A DNA stretch of 26,077 bases from Actinomycetes bacterium (GTDB lineage: Bacteria > Actinomycetota > Actinomycetes > Actinomycetales > Dermatophilaceae). Below, piece after piece: positions 1-8,600 of this stretch. Each line of letters opens with the position of its first letter. Position 1 is the first letter of the stretch. The stretch is from positions 1 through 26,077 of the forward strand of contig JAEWFB010000524.1 of NCBI GenBank assembly GCA_023389095.1, given 5' to 3'. A program made the position numbers and the translations under genes. Under the pieces are notes generated by a model that was not told the DNA's origin, did not search any database, and saw nothing but the letters and a program-made list of their open reading frames with translations.

Positions 1-233
1 CGCCCGCCCCGCCACCGCCCGGCCCCGTCACCGTCACCGTCACACGGACGGTTCCCGTGACGAGCACCCTCGTCGTCACCGCCACCGTGACGGCGTCGCC
101 CTCGGCGTCCGCCGCGCCGTCGACGTCGGCGACGACCGCGACGACATCGTCAGCGTCGGGAGCGACGCCGAGCGTCACGGAGTCGTCCGGAGTGGGGACC
201 GCCGTGACCGGGACGCCGCTGCCGCCGCCGTGA
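1..233 (+). CDS. C-terminal tail of a Pro/Thr/Ser/Ala-rich protein (5' end outside window)
   Basis: An open frame enters from the left edge (codons in phase with position 3) and runs 76 codons to TGA at 231-233. The readable part is low-complexity: alternating Val/Thr (VTVTVTRTVPVTSTLVV) followed by Thr/Ser/Ala/Pro residues and ending PLPPP. Such tails are common at the C-termini of actinobacterial envelope or membrane-anchored proteins (for example LytR-type or protein-kinase extracellular linkers), but no domain is visible here and the parent protein cannot be named. Frame 1 is closed by a TGA at 58-60, which supports this frame. A strong hairpin follows at 263-284. Confidence is moderate for coding, low for any function. 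Confidence 0.55.
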   Translation, partial: PAPPPPGPVTVTVTRTVPVTSTLVVTATVTASPSASAAPSTSATTATTSSASGATPSVTESSGVGTAVTGTPLPPP

Positions 234-262
234 CGAGCGGCCGCGAGCCGGTCGGGTGACCT

Positions 263-284
263 CCGGGCCCGGGGACGGGCCCGG
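263..284. terminator. Bidirectional hairpin terminator between convergent genes
   Basis: Perfect 9-bp stem CCGGGCCCG / CGGGCCCGG closed by the GNRA-type loop GGGA. It lies between the end of the Thr-rich protein and the end of the convergent 42-residue membrane gene. There is no U-tract, as is usual for actinobacterial hairpins. Confidence 0.6.
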
Positions 285-291
285 GCGAGGG

Positions 292-420
292 TCAGGGCTC
301 GACGTCGGCGACGTCGACGCGGGTCGCGACGTCCGGACTGAACGTCCGCGACTCGACGACCTGGAGGGCGAGCAGCAGCGCGCCGAAGAGCAGTGGAGTG
401 GTGAGCAGCAGAAGGCTCAT
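292..420 (-). CDS. Small single-pass membrane protein, 42 aa, unknown
   Basis: The ATG at 418-420 is preceded by GAGG about 8 nt upstream, a good ribosome binding site. The product is 42 residues. Residues 1-22 are hydrophobic (MSLLLLTTPLLFGALLLALQ), forming one transmembrane helix, and the C-terminal half is polar and acidic (ending VDVADVEP). It is not KdpF by sequence and I know no family for it. It converges with the Thr-rich gene. Its 5' side faces the divergent Cys-rich gene at 696 across about 275 bp. Function unknown; the RBS and the clean amphipathic split are the only support. Confidence 0.5.
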   Translation of the reverse strand: MSLLLLTTPLLFGALLLALQVVESRTFSPDVATRVDVADVEP

Positions 421-651
421 GAGGGATTCCTCGTCGATGGCCGGTTCACGACGCCGATGCGACTGGTAGTCGCCCCTCCCCCGAGGTGGCGTCGTCGACC
501 CTTTTGTACCCCGTGGCGTCGACCTGCAACCACCCGGGCCCGCGCTGTCTGCACCGCACCGGACCGGTATGGCGCTGTCGTCAGCTCCCACGTGCGGACG
601 GGGCGTCGCGGCTGGCCGTGACGCCGCCGGTCGGCTATCGTGGCGGCCATA

Positions 652-669
652 GATACCCCCTTGGGTATC
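652..669. promoter_or_regulatory. CsoR/CstR-like dyad operator upstream of the Cys-rich gene
   Basis: GATACCC-CCTT-GGGTATC is a perfect 7+7 bp inverted repeat with a 4-nt spacer, 26 nt before the ATG at 696. ATAC-C-tract/G-tract-GTAT dyads are typical operators of the CsoR/RcnR/CstR (DUF156) repressors that sense Cu(I), Ni/Co or persulfide. A possible -10 (TATCGT, 636-641) lies just upstream, so a bound repressor would sit over the transcription start. The regulator itself is not in the window. Confidence 0.6.
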
Positions 670-695
670 CGCCAAGACCTCGAGGAGAAACCACC

Positions 696-869
696 ATGTG
701 CCGAGCCGTCACCTGCCGGACCTGTGGCCGGACGACGTGGGCCGGGTGCGGCCAGCACGTGGACCAGGTCATGCGCGGCGTCCCCACGGCGCAGCGCTGC
801 CCCGGACACGAGGGCGACAAGCCCGGAGGGGGCACCGGCCTGCTCGGCCGGCTCTTCGGGGGCCGCTGA
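696..869 (+). CDS. Small Cys-rich (zinc-ribbon-like) protein, 57 aa
   Basis: The ATG at 696 has GAGGAG at 682-687 as ribosome binding site. The protein begins MCRAVTCRTCGRTTWAGCGQH and carries Cys2, Cys7, Cys10, Cys18 and Cys35, with His21 and His38. The CxxC plus CGQH arrangement suggests a small metal-binding knuckle or thiol-reactive protein. The C-terminus is a Gly-rich tail (GLLGRLFGGR). I recall similar short MCRxVTCxxCGxxTWAGCGxH proteins as conserved but uncharacterised in actinobacteria. The CsoR/CstR-like dyad at 652-669 directly upstream suggests control by copper or reactive sulfur and a role in thiol or metal handling, which is inference. It converges with the response regulator 24 bp downstream. 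Confidence 0.8.
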   Translation: MCRAVTCRTCGRTTWAGCGQHVDQVMRGVPTAQRCPGHEGDKPGGGTGLLGRLFGGR

Positions 870-893
870 CGCTCCGGCGCGTCGGGCGGTGCC

Positions 894-1298
894 TCAGCGG
901 GCGCCCGCCACGAGACCGTTGACGCGGTGCAGCAGCTCGCGTGGGCTGAACGGCTTGACGACGTAGTCGTCGGCCCCGACGGCGAAGGCCGTGTCGACGT
1001 CGAGGTCGCGCGCCTTGGCCGTGAGCATGAGCACCGGCGTCGTGGGCCGGTCGCTGGCCCGGATCATCCGCAGCACGTCGATGCCCGACAGCCCCGGCAT
1101 CATGACGTCGAGGACGACCATGTCGTGCGGGTCGGCGGTGAAGGCCTCCCAGGCCGTGATCCCGTCCGGTGCCTGCTCCACGTCGTAGCCGGACTCGGAC
1201 AGCTTGAGCCCGACGATGTCGAGGATGTCGGCATCGTCGTCGGCGATGAGGATGCGGGTGGGGCGGCCCGGGTCGGCCGGCCGGTTCGGGTCGCTCAC
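894..1298 (-). CDS. Stand-alone response regulator (receiver domain only)
   Basis: 134 residues, starting at GTG 1296-1298 with AAGGA about 8 nt upstream; longer upstream extension lacks a ribosome binding site. It is a complete CheY-like receiver: RILIADDDAD (acidic pocket Asp20-22), phospho-acceptor Asp64 in VVLDVMMPG, Thr93 in LMLTAKA, and Lys115 in VVKPFSP. No DNA-binding or enzymatic output domain follows, since the frame stops 19 residues after Lys115. It therefore acts through protein-protein contact or as part of a phosphorelay. No histidine kinase is in the window, so its partner is unknown. It is divergent from the MFS gene at 1492. Confidence 0.9.
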   Translation of the reverse strand: MSDPNRPADPGRPTRILIADDDADILDIVGLKLSESGYDVEQAPDGITAWEAFTADPHDMVVLDVMMPGLSGIDVLRMIRASDRPTTPVLMLTAKARDLDVDTAFAVGADDYVVKPFSPRELLHRVNGLVAGAR

Positions 1299-1379
1299 GG
1301 CGGTGTCCTTCGTCGTCGGTGGCAGGGGCGGCGCGGCACGGCCCTCGCAGGGCGGTCCGTCGGCGTCGCCGTCACGTCC

Positions 1380-1385
1380 TTTATA
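1380..1385 (-). promoter_or_regulatory. Possible -10 element (TATAAA) for the receiver gene
   Basis: Reading the minus strand, TATAAA sits in an AT-richer patch 81 nt upstream of the receiver GTG. This is striking in such GC-rich DNA. No good -35 hexamer is visible 16-18 bp upstream (TGGATG at best). Tentative. Confidence 0.3.
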
Positions 1386-1491
1386 GGCACAAAACGGGCC
1401 GGCATCCAGTGGATGCGCCAGACCCACCGCCTCACGTCCGGCTCGTGGACGACCCGTCCCGGGCGCCACGCGAGCGGGTACGTCCCGGGAC

Positions 1492-2955
1492 GTGAACCGC
1501 GAACCCGCGGCCCAGCCGCCCGGCGCTCCGGCGCCTGCGGCCGGTGCCGCCGAGCCGCCCGACCCGCGCCGCTGGAAGGCGCTGTGGGTCTGCCTCGTCG
1601 CGGGCTTCATGACGCTGCTCGACGTCAGCATCGTCAACGTCGCCCTGCCCTCGATCCACACCGGCCTCGACGCCTCGCCCAGCGAGCTGCAGTGGGTCGT
1701 CTCCGGCTACGCCCTCACCTTCGGGCTGACGCTCGTGCCCGCCGGCCGCCTCGGCGACGCCCTCGGCCGCCGCACCGTCTTCATCGTCGGCGTCGTCCTC
1801 TTCGGCCTCTCCAGCCTGGCCTGCGGCCTCGCCCCGACCAGTGCGCTGCTCGTGGCGGCCCGACTCGTCCAGGGCGCGGCGGGCGGCATCCTCAACCCGC
1901 AGGTGTCCGGGCTCATCCAGCAGCTGTTCCGGGGTGACGAGCGCGGCCGTGCGTTCGGCCTCCTCGGCGCGACCATCGGCATCTCGACGGCCGTCGGGCC
2001 CGTGACCGGTGGTCTCATCCTCGACCGGCTCGGGGCGGAGCACGGCTGGCGCTGGATCTTCTTCGTCAACCTCCCCGTGGCGCTCGCCGCCGTGGTGCTC
2101 GCTCGTCGCTGGCTGCCCGACCCGCCGGCGCGGGACCGCAGCCGTCGCCTCGAGCTCGACCCCGTCGGGGTCCTGCTCCTCGGCGCAGCCGTGCTGGCCC
2201 TCCTGCTGCCGGTCGTCGAGAGCGGCAGTGCGTCGCGGTCCGTCTCCTGGTGGGTGGCCGTCGCAGGACTGGCCCTGCTCGGCGTCTTCCTGCTCTGGGA
2301 ACGTCGCGAGGCCAGGCACGGGCGTGAGCCGGTCGTCGACCTGCACCTCTTCGGCGTGCCGGGCTACGCCGCGGGCGCCACGGTGGGCACCATCTACTTC
2401 GCCGGCTTCACCGGGATCTTCTTCGTGCTGACGATCCACTTCCAGCAGGCGCTCGGCTACTCGCCCCTGCTCGCAGGTCTCGCCGTCACCCCCTTCGCAG
2501 CGGGGTCCGCCGTCAGCTCGGCGCTCGGCGGGCGGCTCGTCTCGCGCTGGGGCCGCTCACTCGTCACCGCCGGGCTCGCCGTCGTGCTCGTCGGGCTCGT
2601 GGCGACCGACATCGTGCTCGACGCCGTCGCCGGTGGGGCATCCGGGTGGGCCCTGGCCGGCCCGCTGCTCGTCGCCGGCATAGGCAGCGGCTTCGTGATC
2701 TCCCCCAACGTGACGCTCACGGTCGCCGACGTCCCCGTGGCGCGGGCAGGCACGGCGGGCGGCCTCCTGCAGACCGGCCAGCGCATCGGCACCGCGGCGG
2801 GCATCGCGCTGGTCGGGTCCGTCTTCTTCGCGTCCTCGCCGCCCGACGCCGGCGTGGCGCTCCGGGTGGCAGCGGGCCTCGTCGCGCTCGCGCTCGTCAC
2901 GAGCGCCGTCGACGTCGCGACGCGTCGACGCGGTACCGCTCCGCCGGCGCGCTGA
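1492..2955 (+). CDS. MFS drug exporter, DHA2 (EmrB/QacA) type, 14 TM
   Basis: 487 residues, starting at GTG 1492; no convincing ribosome binding site precedes it, so a leaderless or slightly different start is possible. After a Pro/Ala-rich cytoplasmic N-terminus (1-28), the protein shows the DHA2 hallmarks. These are LDVSIVNVALP at 43-53 in TM1, motif A (GRLGDALGRR, about 85-94), and motif C-like GISTAVGPVTGGLI (163-176). The remaining hydrophobic segments are consistent with 14 helices. The family exports hydrophobic drugs or metabolites by proton antiport. No TetR or MarR regulator lies beside it; the nearest gene is the divergent receiver. The substrate cannot be predicted. Confidence 0.9.
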   Translation: MNREPAAQPPGAPAPAAGAAEPPDPRRWKALWVCLVAGFMTLLDVSIVNVALPSIHTGLDASPSELQWVVSGYALTFGLTLVPAGRLGDALGRRTVFIVGVVLFGLSSLACGLAPTSALLVAARLVQGAAGGILNPQVSGLIQQLFRGDERGRAFGLLGATIGISTAVGPVTGGLILDRLGAEHGWRWIFFVNLPVALAAVVLARRWLPDPPARDRSRRLELDPVGVLLLGAAVLALLLPVVESGSASRSVSWWVAVAGLALLGVFLLWERREARHGREPVVDLHLFGVPGYAAGATVGTIYFAGFTGIFFVLTIHFQQALGYSPLLAGLAVTPFAAGSAVSSALGGRLVSRWGRSLVTAGLAVVLVGLVATDIVLDAVAGGASGWALAGPLLVAGIGSGFVISPNVTLTVADVPVARAGTAGGLLQTGQRIGTAAGIALVGSVFFASSPPDAGVALRVAAGLVALALVTSAVDVATRRRGTAPPAR

Positions 2956-2988
2956 GGGCGGTCAAGCCGACCTTCCGCATTCTCGAGA

Positions 2989-3008
2989 CACGAAAAGGTC
3001 ACAAAAGG
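2989..3008 (+). promoter_or_regulatory. Direct repeat with 11-bp period upstream of the cell-wall gene
   Basis: CACGAAAAGG (2989-2998) is followed by CACAAAAGG (3000-3008), so the CAC cores are 11 bp, one helical turn, apart. It lies in the A-rich part of the 210-bp gap before the secreted protein. The second copy overlaps GTCACA, similar to half-sites described for the cell-wall response regulator MtrA. Regulatory role is inferred. Confidence 0.35.
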
Positions 3009-3165
3009 AATACTTCGGACGGTCGTCGTTCCCGCGGCAGAGGGCCCCTCCCGGCTCTCCGGCGTCCGGACGCACGGTGCGGGCCCCGACGACACCACCC
3101 CTCGCGACAGACGAGCCCGGTCTCACCACCGGGCCGATCCCGTACGCAGTTGGAGACCCACCCGC

Positions 3166-4176
3166 ATGAATCCCACCACGACACCACACCAGTCCCCCAC
3201 CTCGACGAGGCCGACCCGGCGCCGCCCCGTCCGCGCGCTCGTCGCCGTCGCAGCCCTCGTGGCCGCGGTCCTCGTGCCCGCGCTCGCGTCGACGGCTCGG
3301 GCCGGCGGCGCCACCGTCCCACCGGTCCCGACCGGGCTGCCCGCCGCCATCGAGGGCCTGTCGCCCTACGTGCCCGACACGGCCTGCGACCTGCGCAACC
3401 GCGCCGGCACGATCAAGCTCGGCAACCTCATCAAGGCCACCTACGCCAACAGCTACAGCACCCTGCGGGCCTGCACCGGCGCCACGACGCCCAACTCCGA
3501 GCACTTCGACGGCCGCGCGCTGGACACCTTCTTCAGCGTGCGCAACACGGCCCAGCGCACCAACGCCAACGCCCTCATCACGTGGCTGCTGGCCACGGAC
3601 AGCAAGGGCAACCAGTTCGCCAACGCGCGCCGACTCGGCGTCATGTACATCATCTGGAACAACAAGATGTGGAGCTCGTACCGGACCGGCGACGGCTGGC
3701 GTCCGTACCTGAACTGCGCCTCCACCCCCGCTCCGTCGGCCGACACGAACTGCCACCGCAACCACATCCACCTGTCCCTGTCGTGGGAGGGCGCCCTGGG
3801 CCGGACCTCGTTCTGGACCAAGGCCGTCGCGCCGGTCGACTGGGGCCCCTGCCGCCCGGCCGACCTGTCCTGGGCCCAGTGGTACCAGGCGAACGCCCGT
3901 CGCTGCCCCAGCCTCGCTCCGCTCCGCGCCCCGGTGAACGCCAGCCCGCTGCTCAAGCAGCTCGTCCCGCGGTCGGGCATGGTGCTGCGGCCCGGCATGA
4001 GCGGCACGGCCGTCTCCATCCTGCAGAAGGCCATCGGGACCACCCAGACCGGCACGTTCGCGGCTGCGACGACCTCGCGTCTCAAGACCTGGCAGAAGGC
4101 GCACGGCCTGCCGATGTCCGGCATCGCCTACCACTCGACGTGGCGGGCGCTGCTCAAGGCGAACGGGATGCACTGA
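3166..4176 (+). CDS. Secreted peptidoglycan-binding protein with M15-like metallopeptidase motif
   Basis: 336 residues; ATG 3166 with GGAG at 3152-3155. The N-terminus has a twin-Arg-like basic stretch (RRRPVR) and a hydrophobic core, with likely signal cleavage after Ala46. The central domain (about 65-225) has SEHFDGRALD (Ser111, His113, Asp120) and NHIHLS (His200, His202). The SxHxxGxAxD...HxH pattern matches the zinc site of M15/VanY-type D-Ala-D-Ala peptidases, and resembles actinobacterial domains annotated ARB_07466-like. Six Cys (74, 103, 184, 196, 229, 247) could form disulfides. The C-terminal 270-335 looks like a PG_binding_1 domain (LRPGMSGTAVSILQKAIG). It is a likely cell-wall hydrolase or carboxypeptidase outside the membrane; activity is inferred. 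Confidence 0.85.
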   Translation: MNPTTTPHQSPTSTRPTRRRPVRALVAVAALVAAVLVPALASTARAGGATVPPVPTGLPAAIEGLSPYVPDTACDLRNRAGTIKLGNLIKATYANSYSTLRACTGATTPNSEHFDGRALDTFFSVRNTAQRTNANALITWLLATDSKGNQFANARRLGVMYIIWNNKMWSSYRTGDGWRPYLNCASTPAPSADTNCHRNHIHLSLSWEGALGRTSFWTKAVAPVDWGPCRPADLSWAQWYQANARRCPSLAPLRAPVNASPLLKQLVPRSGMVLRPGMSGTAVSILQKAIGTTQTGTFAAATTSRLKTWQKAHGLPMSGIAYHSTWRALLKANGMH

Positions 4177-4196
4177 TCCGCTGACCGGACCGGCGT

Positions 4197-4216
4197 CTCG
4201 ACCGCCGTCGGTCGAG
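4197..4216 (+). terminator. Hairpin downstream of the cell-wall gene (first of two)
   Basis: CTCGACCG / CGGTCGAG, 8-bp perfect stem with loop CCGT, 20 nt after the stop codon of the secreted protein. It lies directly before a stronger hairpin. Confidence 0.45.
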
Positions 4217-4225
4217 CAGACCCAT

Positions 4226-4256
4226 CGACCCGCCCGGCGCCCCGCCGGGCGGGTCG
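4226..4256. terminator. Strong bidirectional hairpin terminator
   Basis: Perfect 13-bp stem (4226-4238 with 4244-4256) with loop GCCCC. It separates the plus-strand secreted protein from the convergent nitrogen operon (MFS gene ending at 4353). Very stable and G/C-only, with no U-tract. Confidence 0.75.
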
Positions 4257-4352
4257 GTGCGTGTCCGGGCGCGTTCCGGACGTGCGTCGGCCACGCGTCG
4301 GGGGCACGTCGGCGACGCGCATCGGACCCGCGTCGGGGCCACCGGAGGCGCG

Positions 4353-5636
4353 TCAGGCGGCGCGGGACGACGGCGCGTACGCGCGCTCGACCGCGTGGCG
4401 CACGTGCCGGTGCGGCCAGGAGATCGCGAGGATCACGATGAGCACGAGGCAGCCGGCCGCGCAGATCGCGACGCCGGTGCGGGGCCCGGCGTGCGCACCG
4501 ACCCAGCCGGCGACGACGTAGGCGATCCCGGCAGCGGCGATCGACACCGACCCGGCGAGGGAGAAGATGCGTCCGCGCAGCTCGGGCTCGGTGACGAGGG
4601 CGAAGGTGGCCTGGAGCGGCACCATGAACGCCTGGCACATGCCCGAGACGACGAAGAGCGCCGCCACGACCACGACCGGCAGGTCGAACGCCGTGGCGAG
4701 CAGCGGCAGCGGCATCGCGAGGGCGAGCGGCACGATCGACCGGTTCTGCTGGTGGACGTCGCGGCGACCGATGAGGACGATCCCGACGATGGCCCCGACG
4801 ATGGGCGAGGCCATGAGGATGCCGCCCCAGCTGGCCCAGCCGTACTCGGCGGCGATCGGGATGGCGAGGGCCTCGGGTGCGACGATGCCGAAGCAGGCCA
4901 CCGCGCTGAGCAGCACGAGGCGCGCGAGCACGGGGTGGCGCGCGAGGTCGCCGGCGGCCTCACCGAGGTCGCGCGCGAAGCCGCGCAGTCCCTTGCCGCG
5001 TTCGCCGGACACGGGCCGCAGCTGGACGACGACCGCGATGACCAGGGCGGCGGCGACGAAGGTGAGCAGGTCGATGAGCAGCCCGGTCTCGGGACCCACG
5101 AGCGCGACGATGCCACCGCCGAGGGCGAGCCCGATGGCCTGGTTGGCCTGTTCGGACATGGCGCCGAGGCCGATGGCCCGGGCGTAGGTGCGCCGGTCGT
5201 CGAACAGGTCGGTCAGCAGTACCATGTTCGAGGCGACCGCCGCGCCCCCGATGAGCTCGAGCACGAAGAGGACGGCGAAGACGGACGGCAGGTTGATGCC
5301 CGACCGGGCCACGACGAGCCACATGAGCCCGACGACGCAGGCGGCTCGGAGCAGGTGGGACCAGATGAGCACCCACTTGTACGGGAACCGGTCGACGATC
5401 GGCCCGACGAGGCTGCGCCCGAAGAACGACGGGACGAGGCTGACCGCCAGCGTCGTCGCCGTCGCGAGCGGCGACGTCGTCATCCGGTAGACGACCGCCG
5501 CGATGGTGACGCGGGCGATGTAGTCGCCCCACATCGACAGGGCGTTGGCGAGGAAGACGGGCAGGAAGTGCGGGGTGCGCAGCACCGCGGCGTACGTCGG
5601 CACGCCGGTCCCGGACTCGCCTCCGCTCGGACTCAC
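4353..5636 (-). CDS. MFS transporter, 12 TM (MFS_3/EntS-like), coupled to glnE
   Basis: 427 residues, starting at GTG 5634-5636. The GTG overlaps the glnE stop as GTGA, so translation is probably coupled. The product is a typical 12-helix major facilitator. Features include LANALSMWGDYIARVTIAAVVY in TM1, SLVPSFFGRSLVGPIVDRF around the loop 2-3 motif A region, and a long central basic loop (PVSGERGKGLRGFARDLGE) between the two halves. It resembles exporters of the MFS_3/EntS group (siderophore or macrolide export), but substrate is unknown. Being last in the glnA2-glnE operon could link it to nitrogen status; it may equally be a passenger gene. A 13-bp hairpin terminates the operon. Confidence 0.85.
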   Translation of the reverse strand: MSPSGGESGTGVPTYAAVLRTPHFLPVFLANALSMWGDYIARVTIAAVVYRMTTSPLATATTLAVSLVPSFFGRSLVGPIVDRFPYKWVLIWSHLLRAACVVGLMWLVVARSGINLPSVFAVLFVLELIGGAAVASNMVLLTDLFDDRRTYARAIGLGAMSEQANQAIGLALGGGIVALVGPETGLLIDLLTFVAAALVIAVVVQLRPVSGERGKGLRGFARDLGEAAGDLARHPVLARLVLLSAVACFGIVAPEALAIPIAAEYGWASWGGILMASPIVGAIVGIVLIGRRDVHQQNRSIVPLALAMPLPLLATAFDLPVVVVAALFVVSGMCQAFMVPLQATFALVTEPELRGRIFSLAGSVSIAAAGIAYVVAGWVGAHAGPRTGVAICAAGCLVLIVILAISWPHRHVRHAVERAYAPSSRAA

Positions 5637-8600
5637 GGGACGACGCTACCCCGAGGTGGGGAGTCGTAAAAGTTGAAATCGGTGGCGTGCCGGCACCGCC
5701 TCGCGACGCGCCGCCACAGCTCCCAGAGCTCGGCGCCATCGCCCGCCGGGCGACCCATGATCCGCCCCATGCCGTCGGCATCGCGCACGTCGGACGGGAC
5801 GCTGTCGATGGGCCTCCCGCGCCACAGCACCCCGGCGTTGCGCAGCATGACGCCGAGCCGCCAGGCGTCGCGCAGGGCCCGGGCGTCGTCGGCCTCGACC
5901 AGTCCCTCCGCGGCGAGTGCGTCGAGCGCCGCCATCGTGCTCGTGACCCGCAGGGAGGGATGGTCGTGAGCGTGGCGCAGCTGGCCCAGCTGGACGGTCC
6001 ACTCGACGTCGGTGAGCCCGCCGCGCCCGAGCTTGATGTGGGTGCGCGGGTCGGCGCCGCGCGGCAGCCGTTCGCTCTCGACGCGAGCCTTCATGGTGCG
6101 GATGTCGCGCACCTGGTTGTCGTCGAGGCCGCCCTCGGGCCACCGCAGGGGGTCGATGAGCGCGCGGAAGGCCTCGGCGAGCTCGTCCGAGCCGGCCACC
6201 GGCGTCGCGCGGAGCAGGGCCTGGAACTCCCACGTCAGCGCCCACCGCTCGTAGTAGGTGCGGAACGAGTCGAGGCTGCGCACGAGGGGCCCGTTCTTGC
6301 CCTCCGGCCGCAGGTCGGCATCGAGGCCCAGGGCCGGGTCGGCGCCGCTGCCGGCCAGCAGCTTGCGCAGCTCCTGGACGACGGACGTGGCGCGGGCCTG
6401 GACGTCGGCCTCGGCGGCGCCGTCGACCGGACGGTGCACGAACATGACGTCGGCGTCGGAGGAGTAGCCGAGCTCGCCGCCACCGAAGCTGCCCATGCCG
6501 ACGACGAGGAGCTCGCCACCGATGGGTCCGCCCTCGCGTTCGGCCTCGGTGACGACGGCCTCCAGGGCGACCTGCACGGTCGCGGCCGTGAGGTCGGTGA
6601 GCGCGGTGCCGACGCCGGTCAGGTCGACCTCGCCGACGAGGTCGGCCAGCACGATCCGGAGCAGCTCGTGGCGCCGGATGGCCCGGACCGCGGCGACGGC
6701 GTCGGCCGCCGAGTCGCGGCGACGGGCGGCCGAGCGCATCGTGGCCTCGAGGGCGGCGCGCTGCCGGGGCTTGAGCCCGTTGGGGTCGCCGAGGATCGAC
6801 ACGCTCTCGGGCGAGCTGACGAGCAGGTCTGCCGCGTAACGGCTCCGGGCCAGGCAGTGCGCCAGCCAGTCGGCGGCCCGCCCCTCGTCACGCAGCATCT
6901 TGAGGTACCAGTGGGTCGTGCCGAGCTCGTCGGACACCCGCCGGAACGACAGCAGGCCGGCGTCCGGGTCGGCCTCGTCGGCGAACCAGGACAGCATGAC
7001 GGGCAGCAGGGTCCGCTGGATCGCCGCGCGCCGGCTGACCCCGGTGGTCATGGCCTCGATGTGGCGCAGTGCCCCGGCGGGGTCGCGGAAGCCGAGGGCC
7101 GCGAGGCGCTGCCGGGCGGCCTCGGCGCTGAGCCGGGCGTCGGTCGGGCTCAGCTTCGCGACGGCGGCGAGCAGCGGCCGGTAGAAGAGCCGCTCGTGCA
7201 GGCGACGCACCTCGCGTGCCGAGGCCTGCCGGTCGGAGACGACGGCCTTCTCCGGGTGGGTCCGGTGGCCCATCGCGCGGCCGAGGCGGCGCAGGTCGGC
7301 GTCGGCGACCGGCATCAGGTGCGTGCGCCGGAGCCGGTGCAGCTGGATGCGGTGCTCGAGGCAGCGCAGGTGCCGGTAGGCGCGGTCGAGCACGGCGGCG
7401 TCGTCGCGGCCGACGTAGCCCCCACGGGCCAGGGCCGCGAGGGCCTCGAGGGTGGTGGCCGACCGCAGCGACGGGTCGGTGCGGCCGTGGACGAGCTGGA
7501 GCAGCTGGACGCTGAACTCGACGTCGCGCAGGCCGCCGGGGCCGAGCTTGAGCTGGCGCTCGGCCTCTCCGGCCGGGACGTGCTGCTCGACGCGGCGACG
7601 CATCGCCTGGACGTCCTCGACGAAGTGGTCGCGGCTCGCGGCCTCCCACACCATCGGGGTGATCTCGGCCTTGTACCGCAGGCCGATCTCCTTGTCGCCC
7701 GCGGAGACCCACGCCTTGAGCAGCGCCTGGAACTCCCACGTCTTGGCCCAGCGCTCGTAGTAGGCCTTGTGGCTGGAGATGGTCCGCACGAGCGGGCCCT
7801 GCTTGCCCTCCGGGCGCAGCGCGGCGTCGACCGGCCACAGCGACCCCTCGGGCGTCGGCGTGGAGCACGCGCGCATCGTCGCGGTCGCGAGGGCCGTGCC
7901 GACGCGCAGCGCGGTGTCCTCGTCGACGCCGTCGGCGGGCTCGGCCACGAAGATGACGTCGACGTCGCTGACGTAGTTGAGCTCGCCCCCACCGGTCTTG
8001 CCCATGCCGATGATCGCGAGGCGGCAGGCCTGGTGGCCCTCGCCGTACTCCTCGCGGGCGATGGCGAGGGCGGCCTCGAGGGCGGCCTCGGCGAGCTCGG
8101 CGAGGGCCTCCCCCACCGTCGGCATCATCGCGAGCGGGTCGGGCGTGGTGAGGTCGAGCGCGACGATCCGGATCAGGCCGCGGCGGTAGGCGACACGCAG
8201 TCGGTCGAGGGCGGGGCGGTCGTCGGCACCGTCCGTGACGGCACCGACGAGCTCGGCGCGGATCTCCTCGCCCCCGACGCGTCGGGCCCGCGCGGCCTCG
8301 ACCCAGTGCTCCGGGTGGCGCACGAGGTCGTCGACGAGTGCCGTGGAACCTCCCAGCACCGCGGTGACGCGGTCACGGCCGACGCCCGCCGTGGCCAGCT
8401 CGCGGGCGAGCGCGCTGATGCCCCAGTCGGGGTCGTCGTCGAGCCGGGCGAGCGCCTCCGCGACACGGACGAGGCCGAGGAGCCCCTCGTCGGGGTCCGC
8501 CGAGTCGCCGACCGCGGCGACGAGGTCGTCGAGGTGTCCGTCCGCCGTCGCCGCACGCAGCGGCGCCAGCGCGCGGTCGTCGAGGAGGGCCGCGGCCCGG

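Noticed and set aside
292..420. kdpF-like small subunit
   Set aside because: Sequence does not match KdpF and no kdpABC genes are nearby.
2956..3165. A cyclic di-AMP (ydaO-type) riboswitch before the cell-wall gene, as found before rpf and hydrolase genes in actinobacteria
   Set aside because: The conserved core segments of that riboswitch are not present; only short A-rich repeats are seen.
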